From Trichomonas tenax (taxonomy: Eukaryota; Parabasalia; Trichomonadida; Trichomonadidae), in assembly GCA_023091735.1 (NCBI GenBank), contig JALKBU010000057.1:41390-105389 (forward strand): a stretch of 64,000 nucleotides of DNA, read 5' to 3'. Shown in pieces: positions 50,622-60,900 of this stretch (position 1 is the first letter of the stretch; each line of letters opens with the position of its first letter). Under the pieces are notes generated by a model that ran no database searches, was not told where the DNA came from, and was given only the letters and a program-made list of their open reading frames with translations. Made by a program: the position numbers and the translations under genes.

Positions 50622-51815
50622 TTATTCTGTTTTCTCCTTAATGAAGCGCTTCTTCAAGAAGGGGAACCATATCATCGGGAAGCCTACAATGAATCCTACG
50701 ATTGAAAAGAACAAGATTTTTGTTACTGTCGGAATTGGGTTATCAAAGTACCCTTTGCCGCAGTGGATGATGAAAATGAGCTCAACGAGAGGCAGAAGTG
50801 AGCACAGGAAGCCGAAAGAACCAATAGATTCTTTCTCTCCGATCGTGTAAAGATAAAATTCATACACAGATGGAACGGATACAAAGAGATGGAAAAACAT
50901 ATGAGATATAACAATTGGATTGTCAGGTGACATCGGCAGCACAAGTTTCAGGCCGAAAATATCAATTTCAAGCAATAAATCAATCATTATAACATAAATG
51001 AAACAACAATAGCGTTTCAGTGAATATAAAGGTCTCCAATGGAATCTTCTAAATGAACGTGGTGCGAATTGGTTTAAAACTCTAAAAAATAATTCGATAC
51101 CATGGACATCTTCAATCCTGCGTTTATCCCAGTTGACTTTCGAGAGGAACTTCACGCACTTCATTCCAATGTATATTCCCAACCCATTGCATATCAAAAT
51201 ATCGAGAACAATGCTGTCCCACCAACACTCGTGGAAATTTGGGAACCAATGTCTCAGCAACACTTCGCATATCTCGAACGCAATGCTCAGTGTCCAACAA
51301 ATTGTGTAGTCTCTGATGATCATTGAATGGAAAATCCAACCGAAGAAATGCGCTGGAATAAATATGTCAAAAATAACGGGTTTGACGTTATGAAACGGAT
51401 CAGATGGATAATTTCTATCGTAAATTGTGCATTGTTGTGAATAATCTCGATTTATTGAAAAATTTCCTGATTTTCCAGGTGTTAGTTTGATTATATAGTC
51501 AAGAATCACTTTTCTGTCGACTAAACACAATGCTAAGGTGATTAAAAGTATTTCAATCAGCACAGCTTGGAATATTCGCCATAAAAATGGATGAGGTCTT
51601 ATAAATGGGCCGTCTTTTATCAGTAAAGCAATAATAAAAGTCGAAATGGTGAAAACTAAGTAAATATTTATCTCGTTTCTGAAATGAAATAAAATAGCAA
51701 ATATAACGAAGAGTGATATTATGTATCGTGACTTATACAGCCATGAAAAGTGTGATGAATAATCGTTCCACTGCTTGTTTACTATGTTTGAATCATCAGA
51801 GAAACGTTCATTCAT
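50622..51815 (-). CDS. Phosphatidylserine synthase (base-exchange type)
   Basis: A 397-residue multi-pass ER membrane enzyme of the PSS1/PSS2 family, which makes phosphatidylserine by swapping serine for choline or ethanolamine on existing phospholipids. Family hallmarks are present: DGPFIRPHPFLWR (68-80), FDIFIPAHFFGW (149-160) with IIRDY at 166-170, PNFHECWWD (192-200) and ILICNGLGIYIGMK (206-219). Seven to nine hydrophobic spans are visible from residue 32 to the end, and the basic tail KKRFIKEK is typical for ER retention. Start: ATG at 51815; a TTG one codon upstream is not used in eukaryotes. It is divergent from the Rab-like gene at 52575. Confidence 0.94.
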   Translation of the reverse strand: MNERFSDDSNIVNKQWNDYSSHFSWLYKSRYIISLFVIFAILFHFRNEINIYLVFTISTFIIALLIKDGPFIRPHPFLWRIFQAVLIEILLITLALCLVDRKVILDYIIKLTPGKSGNFSINRDYSQQCTIYDRNYPSDPFHNVKPVIFDIFIPAHFFGWIFHSMIIRDYTICWTLSIAFEICEVLLRHWFPNFHECWWDSIVLDILICNGLGIYIGMKCVKFLSKVNWDKRRIEDVHGIELFFRVLNQFAPRSFRRFHWRPLYSLKRYCCFIYVIMIDLLLEIDIFGLKLVLPMSPDNPIVISHMFFHLFVSVPSVYEFYLYTIGEKESIGSFGFLCSLLPLVELIFIIHCGKGYFDNPIPTVTKILFFSIVGFIVGFPMIWFPFLKKRFIKEKTE

Positions 51816-52574
51816 CAAAAATAAAAAATTTATGATCTTAAAAACCGAAATATCTACATAATTGCAACCACCTGTTTTCTGGCATCAATGGGAACACGAG
51901 GCAATAGCATTGCAATTTCTGTCAAATGACAGAAAAATTATTTTGCTTTTCCTGACTTATATGTAAGGATTTGACTAATATCTCTAGTGTAGCATTATAC
52001 ATTATGATATGCAGTTTAATTTTCTATATGTTATATAGACTCATAATACAATGTATTTGCCAATTTACATGTCAAATTCGAATTTTTCGTTAGTCGATTC
52101 TCTCCTAAAATTCTAACATCCAAATATGCCCTCATCAATTTCCTATTAAAAAGGATTTCGAAAATTTTTTATTCTTCAGTGTAAAAAATACTTTTCTCAA
52201 GCATTTCTGCAATTTGAAAATGAACTTGTAAAGATAAAACATATAGAAGAGATTATGAACTAAGATCTTCATAAAGAAAAATTTCAACAACGATGGTGTT
52301 GGTTATGATATTAGATTTGGAATTTTATTTAACATTTGATATTTTACATGGCAAAATATCATTCAAGTTTTAAACATTGAAACTGGCTTTCATTAAGCCT
52401 ATGAGGAACAGAAACAAATAAATTATTTTTAGCAGGCACATTCAGAAAAGCTGTTGTGAAGAAAAAGAGCCTAAACAGGTGTTATCGCTTTGTAAAGTGG
52501 CAAATTCTCCAAAGAGTATAATTTACGTGACAAAAATCTTGACCTGCTCCTATCCTATCATTTAGAAAAAACTG
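51816..52574. promoter_or_regulatory. Divergent spacer between PS synthase and Rab-like genes
   Basis: TTTACATGTCAAA at 52064-52076 and TTTTACATGGCAAA at 52342-52355. Close to the ATG at 52575 there is a CTATCATTTAG initiator-like sequence. No other gene is supported. Confidence 0.45.
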
Positions 52575-53159
52575 ATGACAGAACCTATCGAATATGAGAA
52601 GTACAAAGTGATTATTCTCGGCGATGCAGGTGTAGGAAAGACATCACTGGCGCGCAGGCAGTCACTTGACGCCTTCGATTTCAAAATGAACCCAACAGTT
52701 GGCGCTTCACATATCAAAACACGTCTAAAAATCGAAGATCATAACATAGAACTGATGTTGTGGGATACGGCTGGACAGGAACAGTTCGCTGCCCTTGTGC
52801 CAATGTACGCACGCGGTGCTAACGTCTGTATCATCACTGGCTCGATAGTAAATCCGGATTCAGTGGACCACATTAAAGTGTGGAAGGAGAGGTTATTCGC
52901 TTCCGGTGAAAATCCTCCGATTATTGCAGCTATTAATAAAATCGATTTGCTTGAAGGCGCACCACTGACTATGGATGAGGCGAGGGCGAAGGCAGAAACT
53001 GTCTGTGAAGATATATTCTTTGTTTCAGCGAGAACTGGTGATTCTGTTGATCAGCTCTTTCAGGCTGTCGCTGCTGCCGCTCTTAAATCCAATAAATCAT
53101 TCGACAAACCACAGCCTGTTACAGAAAATGTGAAAAAAGACAAATCGGGTTGCTGTTAA
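52575..53159 (+). CDS. Rab-like small GTPase
   Basis: A 194-residue GTPase. Motifs: GDAGVGKT (16-23), PTVGAS in switch I (40-45), WDTAGQEQF (63-71), NKIDL (121-125), SARTG (151-155) and a double Cys at 193-194 for prenylation. The P-T-V-G-A switch and LVPMYARGA after switch II are Rab5/21/22-like, but the G4 preceding residues (AAINKID) and QSLDAFDFK are unusual, so it is a divergent, probably lineage-specific Rab. It would regulate vesicle targeting. It differs clearly from the Rab5-like gene at 10780, so the two are not recent duplicates. Confidence 0.94.
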   Translation: MTEPIEYEKYKVIILGDAGVGKTSLARRQSLDAFDFKMNPTVGASHIKTRLKIEDHNIELMLWDTAGQEQFAALVPMYARGANVCIITGSIVNPDSVDHIKVWKERLFASGENPPIIAAINKIDLLEGAPLTMDEARAKAETVCEDIFFVSARTGDSVDQLFQAVAAAALKSNKSFDKPQPVTENVKKDKSGCC

Positions 53160-53645
53160 GTCCATTTTGTTCATTTTTTGTTCAATAATAATGTAAAACT
53201 ATCATCTTAATTCATATGTATATACAAAACACATATTTGATCTCAATTTTATCAACTTTCAATAAGTAACCATCGTTTCATATTTTATTTCCTCTTCAAG
53301 TTCAGTTGATGGTTTCTTTATATGACGGCATTGTTTGCATCGTCAAAATAAGTTTATTATTTCAATATTGATGATCAAAAGTTGTGATATTCTATGAAAA
53401 TAATATTTTTGATTTATAGGCCATTACAGCTTTCAGATAGTTTCTGTAACATAATTTATTTCTTTTGTCATCAAAATATTATATACATCTTTATGTTTGA
53501 ATAAATATCTGATCAATATCATTCTATTGAGTTATCATCATTGATACAGCTATACACATTAAACTTATATCTTAACCACTTCATAGCAAATTGAATTTTC
53601 ATAGACAAGGTTTTGGTCTTTAATTCTTCAAAATATCATGAGTCT
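53160..53645. other. AT-rich spacer
   Basis: No supported feature before the motif cluster at 53651. Confidence 0.4.
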
Positions 53646-53650
53646 ATGAC

Positions 53651-53752
53651 AAAAGTGAACATCAAAAAGTGACAGACGAACCTTAAAGTCACGTTTCATG
53701 AATAAATCGTCACTTTTTGCACGGGCAAATTGTCACCTTTATAAAAAGTGTC
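53651..53752. promoter_or_regulatory. Cluster of AAAAAGTGAC motifs without a following ORF
   Basis: AAAAGTGAAC near 53651, AAAAAGTGAC at 53664, AAAGTCACG near 53685, GTCACTTTTT at 53709, GTCACCTTT at 53732 and AAAAAGTGTC at 53743. This is the densest cluster in the window, and no protein gene starts within 500 bp to the right. Confidence 0.55.
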
Positions 53753-53784
53753 ATAAATATCTTTGTAGTCTAAACAATACATCC

Positions 53785-53965
53785 AGGTTAGTGTTGTTGA
53801 CGAGCCACAACTCTATCATCAACGAGCATATACCTAATTGGTAAGAAAACAACGATATTTATGCATGCTTAAATTGTTGCGAGAATGTCATTGGGCGAGG
53901 TCGGCCTGAGACTTCCAAAGCCCTCGAGTGGCCAAGCCAGGCCCTAGCAAGAACCCACTTATTGA
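53785..53965 (+). ncRNA. Candidate structured RNA locus
   Basis: A GC-rich island (about 53890-53955) stands out in very AT-rich DNA. It can pair GGCCTG with CAGGCC across a roughly 30-base insert that itself contains CTTCCA/TGGCCAAG complementarity, followed by CAATTTTTAA, which resembles an Sm site. It lies just after the dense AAAAAGTGAC cluster. It does not match U1, U2, U4, U5, U6, 5S, SRP or a tRNA by eye, and strand and ends are guesses. Confidence 0.3.
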
Positions 53966-54289
53966 TTCAATTTTTAATACACATTACATTTTCACTTTTG
54001 ATATTAATATATTATTATTTTTTTTCTATTTTTTATTTTTTCACAGATACCTTTTTCATTACACGATTATTTTCATATTATTACTTTTTCTCATAATTAT
54101 TAATATATCATTAAATTCATAATTAATTATGAATCATGAATTAAATAATGTTTTCATGTTACTTTCATTTTATATATTGATTTATATTATTTAGATTCTC
54201 AATTCGATTCTTATATTCTTTGTAAAATTCATTTTTAACTAAATTTTTATTTTTATATTCAAATTATTCGTTTATAATTCATATTTACC

Positions 54290-54475
54290 ATGCAAGACGG
54301 GATAATTTCGACCGAGTTTCTTGGTTTTCTTAGGTTTGGAGTGCAACAAAAACTTGCAATGAACAAAGAGAAATGGATGATGTGCTATCGTCAGGATGCT
54401 GATAGCACAAATAACATCCTTCACTATGAGGTCACAACTACTCATAATGAAGTCTTCTTTGGCTTCCAACATTGA
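54290..54475 (+). CDS. Possible small hypothetical protein
   Basis: A 61-residue frame beginning MQDGIISTEFLGFLRFGVQQ with coding-like composition and a TTCATATTTACC initiator-like context upstream of the ATG. The opposite-strand frame (54272-54481) is taken as its shadow. I do not recognise the family. It could be a fragment of a decayed gene. Confidence 0.35.
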   Translation: MQDGIISTEFLGFLRFGVQQKLAMNKEKWMMCYRQDADSTNNILHYEVTTTHNEVFFGFQH

Positions 54476-54916
54476 GTTCAATCCATTTCAACCTATTGAC
54501 ACTTTTCCATTTTTTCCCGCAAACACGTCACTTTCCTTTATTTTGACATCCTGACTCTACATGTCAAAAATAAGTTACATGTCAGAAAAGCACGTTGTTC
54601 TATTTTGTCCCAGTCCCAAAATATCATGAATAAAAAGAGTTGTTCTTTTATTAATAGCATAGACAAAATGAGGATGTTTGATTATGAATGATGTAAGAGT
54701 GAAATTAAACATTATTTGTAAAGATATCTTCCTTTTTCAGAAATAGAAATAATAACCTTATGTATTAACATTTTACATGTCAAATCTAAAACAAAATTAT
54801 GCCAAGTAAAGTCATAAATACAACGATATCCCATAATTAAAATCCGAGTTTATTACATTGTATAGGCTTTATTTTTCAGATGTTTCAAAGTTTTCTACGA
54901 TAACTTCCAACTCAAA
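54476..54916. promoter_or_regulatory. Upstream region of BEACH gene with TTTACATGTCAAA motifs
   Basis: Motif copies near 54558 (CTACATGTCAAAA), 54575 (TTACATGTCAGAA) and 54772 (TTTACATGTCAAA). The start context is CAACTCAAAATG. Confidence 0.5.
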
Positions 54917-57900
54917 ATGAAATCATGGCTTTCGAAGGTTTTCACAAGCGAAAAGGACCCATTCATTGAGTACCTTTTGAAAGACAAGAGCCTGTTCGAT
55001 GACATGAGGATATGCATTAATGGCTATGATTCGATTATAAAGAATATTCAATTGCAAAAATTTGTTATAAAGACATCAGATAAGTTTATTAAACAAGTAC
55101 ACGACTACAAGCTGTCAAAGATAAAAAAGGAATCAGATGAAACTAAACTTCTCGAAAATTTTATTTCATCATTATTTTTAACTTTCACTGTCATGCCTTC
55201 TAATTCACAGGAATCTGTTTCTCTCATTCATTCATTATCATTAATATATCAGTTTACTGAATCTGATCAACAAATTCCTTTAATTCCAAATATCATCATC
55301 AATTTATGTCATATGCTCGTTCATTTTCCATTCATATCAGATACGATCGATGTAGTAATGAATTGCGTTCTAAAAAACAAGAATTACGTCGAATGTTTGC
55401 GAAATCAAATTTTTATGCGTAAATTATTCAATGATTTTACAATTAACAAGAAATACTCGATTGCCCTTCAGATGCTGAGTGCAAAATTCAAGTCTTTTTA
55501 TACTGTTTACGATTATCTTGAAAACGTGGAATTTCAAGAAACGACAAATGATTTCGTTCAGAAGCTTAAATCGAATGCAATTCCACAGGAAAACTTGGGC
55601 AGTGCATGCATGCTATTGGCAATTTTCACAAATATTACAAATCGCGAAAATAATCTTGATCATCGCGAAATATTGCAATTAATACATGACAAGATAATAG
55701 AATTGTCAGAATCCAACGAGTCATTATCAAATATCCTATATTTGTTCACAATAACGCCAGCAGGAAAGATTAACAAAACAACATTGATGTTTTTATATGA
55801 CCACATTATTCGAATCCCGATTTATTCTCTTTCCATTCTTTCCATGTTTAAGACTTTCGAATATCTGATTGACAGCTTGAACGGGGATGTAGCGAAGCTA
55901 GAAAAAGCATATCCTATCAATACCCTTTTTCAGCCACCTCAAAAGTTTGTTAACTCTGAAGTTGCTGAAGCAATTTTGAGAATTTCTCAACTTCTTATTC
56001 AAAACAATTTCGATAGATTAGTGTTCTGTTTGAAGCCGATCTTTAACATCCTTTCGAATTACGAATTAGAGCTGAATCATGTTATTTATCGATTACTGAG
56101 TGAATTAATCAACTCGAACAAAATCGCATCATCGGATTTCAACGACAACAATTTTCTTCAGATATTTTTGAACAAACCAACGTTGTTCATCAAATATATC
56201 AAAGAAGATCAGAATTTTGTTGAATTAGTCATTAAAGCCTATTGCTCAATCCAAGATGATGACATTCAGTGGCTTGTGATGAAATTATTGATGCAGTCAG
56301 ATTCATTTTTCGAGCATACAACAAAATATTCGCAATTTTGCAGCAGGTTCATTTCAATGAATCCATCGCCACAGATAATCATGCACGTGATGGCATTCAT
56401 CTCAGAGCACTCGAAAGAATCATTAGTTAACATTTTGATTTCATCTTTTTGCGACAATTCAGCGACTTGTGACATTTTCATACAAAACGCAGGTTTGCAG
56501 TGGATCAGCAATTTGATGCTAACAACGAATTTGCCTACAATTCTATTTTCCGTTTTAATCAGTTCATTGATGCACCACAGAGTCTACGATGAGATAAATG
56601 ACTGGATTAAATCACTGCCACTCGATCATCCTCTATTCGCAATGGATGAAGCAATGCTTTTCAATATAGTTTTCGGAGGTTCTGCTTCACAAACGAATAT
56701 TCGTGTTCCAGCGCTTTTGCCGCTCATTAAGATATCAGGTCCAATGGTTTTGTCGCCGTATGCTGTCTATTCGACATCAAAGAGTGCTCTTTCTGAGTTC
56801 ATTAGACATGGAGTTAATATCGATGACAATTCAGTTGTCACAGATATGGCAAATAGATACATCAATTCATCTCAGTTTTTGTATCTTTTAAAGAACTCCC
56901 AAAAGGTTTCTTCATTCTGTTCATTGACGTCTGATAACTTCCCATTGTTCGAGTTCACGGCATCATCGAGAACCGCAGCATTCAAGACATCACTCAAATT
57001 CGCATCAGTGACGTTTTGGGTCAAATTTACTGATGGCAAAGCGACACCGATTCGCGTTCTAACGACAAACATTTGTCACGTTATATGGCAAGCAGGAGTT
57101 ATATATTTATGCCATGGAAAAACGAGGCTTCCATTGAAGTGTGATGCAGGAAAATGGGTTTTGATAAGACTCGCATCAGACAATGAAATATCTTTAGCTT
57201 CGAGTATCGATTTGAAGTCTGTCTCAGTCAAACTGAATGAAACAGAATTTAACTCTTTGCAATTCGGTAGTTTTGATGAACTAAATCCAGCAAAATGGTA
57301 CATTGGACCAGGAATAAGAATATCGAACTCTATTCTGAATATCACAGAAATATTCGACGCAGGTGTTGGAAATTATAATCAGTTTGATGACGAATTAATT
57401 ATTCATCTATCATCAAAGATCGCAAATCGCGGTGATGGACTTCTTTCTGTTCCATACTGCGGCTTTGCTTGGTATATGCACATTTATATGGCTGAAGTCT
57501 TCAATGAAATAATGGAAGCGAAGACATCGAAGAGAATCGAAGAATTAATCAGTGCAATAATTTATTCGAATATCATTTTCCCTTCAATCAAAGGAATCTG
57601 GACACTAATTAAGACCGTGATGAAGGAGAAAACGGAGTTATTCACACAGCCATTCTTATTGCAGCTTTTCCAATTGATTGTAACGATTGATGACAAAAAT
57701 GACTTCAAAGTAATAATGCATGATCCAGATATTTGGTTCTCATTTTACGAACTTCTTCTTCCTTCTCTTCTTTTCAATATCCAAGCAAATCAAATGAAAT
57801 TCATCATCAAATGCACAAATCTTGCATCAATTTTATCTACAATGTACAGATTTTGTTCCAACAAAATGATTTTCATCGAATATCTTCTTAAATTCTCAAT

Positions 57901-60900
57901 AGAATTCCAGGATTCAGTTTTTTTGATACATTTATATGATTTGATTTTTGATTCTGAAAACGATCAACTTAAGATAATCCAATTCATCAACACATTCCTT
58001 CAAAACACTTCTTTGCCGATGATTGCTGATGTCATCAAATTCGATGATATCTGCGAATTAATGGCGATTGCAAAAGGCGATTTAAGTCTCGCTTTGCTTA
58101 AATTCGTTGCTTACATGTCAGCGATGAAAAGCGATTACATTACAGACAGCACGAATCTTTCTTTGTGTCTTCTTCATAATCTCAAAGATACAGCGCTATG
58201 GATTACATTGTTATACATCGCAACAGGACAAAAACCCGCATTGAAGAATGATATAACAATTCAGTCTTTCTCTGATGCATCACTTGTTAATTATCAAATC
58301 ATTCCTCTCATTGTTACATTGATTTGTTATTCATGCATCACTTTAACGCTTATTTACACTGACTCTGAAATGTCGCAAGACTCGAAAGACTTCGAATGCA
58401 ATGTTATGGAGATGATTGCTGTTGTTTCTAATTTCTCGAGATATGATTTAGAAGCTTTCAGTACTCCTGAGTTGTTGAATATTTTCTTGTTCTTTACGCC
58501 TTTGATTTTCGATTCAACGAAATTGTTTTCGCCAAATCTTCTCCAAGATCTAGCAAGCATTGAGAACGTTAATGAATATCCAGAAACGAACTTGAAGAAT
58601 ACTTTCCAATCATGGAGTTTTCCAAAAGAGTATTACAACGAATGGTCAAAGACGAATATCAATATTCCACCGATTTTTGGACTTTCTTTCATTTCATTTT
58701 TAACTCCAATTATCACTCATTACGCTCCAAATATGAATTTCCCATTCGAAGAATTCACAGAATTTCCACGATTTCTTGTTGTAAGAGTCAATGAGATCAC
58801 GAATTTCTTCAACATGTTTTTGACAGCATCAATCAAAGACCCAGAAATATTTAAGTCGCTTTTAGACTTAATCGTCTTCAAAGCACCATTAAAAGAACTC
58901 AACGGATATCGCCACTTTGCATCCAAAATGATTGGAAACTTTATCATCAAACGCGAAGTTTATTTCGCTCCAATTGAGTCTTTGCAGTTTCTTTTTTCAT
59001 CAATATCAGTTGAATTAGGCACAAGATCATTCGAAAGCGAAAGCTACACAATCATTACATCATCAATAACATCATTAAATGCACTTTCGAATGTCATCAA
59101 GCCGCAAGAATTTTCAACATTAATTATTCCTTTGAGGCACATTTTTGCAGTGATGTTTGATGTCTGCACGATTAACGAAATAGAGAATTTGTTGACAATA
59201 TTTTCAGCAATGACACAGTTTTTGTTCAATAACAAAATATTCGATGAATTCAAGTTCAATTCCTCTATTTTAAACAAATTCTTGAACTTCTTCAAAGACA
59301 GAAACGGAACAGTTAAAACATTCTTCGAAACATTTTTGTCAAAAATCATTCTATCGGATGCATACATGGACCAATTCACGAGTTTATACGGCCCCGAGGA
59401 AACAAAGAACCTGAAGATCTTCATCAAAGGAATCAATGCTTTAGTTGACAATGGAGAAAAAGGATATTTCGATTGGCTCAAAGACAACCAAATCGTTTAC
59501 ATTTCCATTGTCCAAAAACTCGAAGACTTGAGCAGCAGCTTCATAACAGACACTAAATATCATCCAGAAAACGTTGACTCAAACAACAGCGAATTAAACT
59601 TCTCGAAGTCATTAACAGCGATTTCATCGAATTTTCACAATCTCATTCTCAAGAGCAAATCGAGAATCATTCACACAAAGAACGCTTTGTCATTCTTGCA
59701 GGATTGCGAAATGAATTTGCTTCTGAGATTCACAGAAGATGACACAACAAGATTTTTCATTAAAATACAATCTGCATTATCTAAATCTTCGGAATACTTC
59801 GTTCCAAAGAGTTTCAGACTTTCACAAATCAAACAACCGATTTTGAGCTCAAGGGTAATGGTTCCATCGTTATACGAACTCTCGAGAGATGACACGAAGA
59901 ATGATGAAGAAATAAAGTCTTTGTGCAATCCAAAAGTTCAATATTCGTATCCAAAGCAATACACGAAGATAGAATCATTGATCAAAGATCTGAAATTCTT
60001 ACCTTTAGTTTATTCAGGCCAAACAATTGACAGCACAACACTCAATATGACAAATTTCATGCACATATTCGAAAGGCAAGAAAATCCAATTGTTTCTAAG
60101 TTCAACGCAAACTTTTTGCGCCACACAACATCATTCCCGAGTGTTGTCTTCCAGTTCAAGGCAAGCTTGGGAATTCTCATTGGCGCCCAAATAACAAACA
60201 ACAAAGAACTCGAACTGATTAAAGATGTTTCGAATCCATTGTTGTACAAACTCTTCTTCTCCAATGTAATCGATGGAATGTTCGGCCAATTCTCTATGTT
60301 CGCAGGCCACGTTATCCTTCTCATTCCAATCGATACGATTATATTCTCAACGAAACATTTAGTTAATCACAAACATCTTGGAATTGTATTTTCAACACTT
60401 TACACAGGAGACATCATTCTTACATCGAATGTTGCTTTCCCTCAATCATTCCACAACATTTTCTTTCCGCAAAGTTTCAATCCCAACGTTATACACACGA
60501 TTCCTCTCCACGAAGCAACATCTCTGTGGACGAACAACAAACTGACGAACTACGAATATCTGTCGATCCTCAACACCTATGGAGGACGAAGTACATCAGA
60601 TCTCGCTCAGTATCCTGTTTTTCCGTGGGTCATTGCAGACTACGAAAGCTCTGACTATCCACACGAAATGAGGCCTCTCGATACAGTGATGGGACAAATC
60701 AGTGAAGCACGCGCGAAAATCTTCGATGTTTCATATGAAACGCAGAATTACTTCTATGGAGCGCATTATTCGATGTCTTCATCTGTCCACTATTTCCTGT
60801 TCAGAGTTCCTCCTTACTTGTTCTTCGAATGGGATCTGCACGGAGGGTGGGACAACAAGGATCGAATGTTCTTCGACATGCAGCGCGCGTGGTATTCTTC

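Noticed and set aside
53920..53945. TGGCCAAGCCAGG resembling a tRNA A box
   Set aside because: No B box at the right distance, no cloverleaf and no anticodon stem; not a tRNA.
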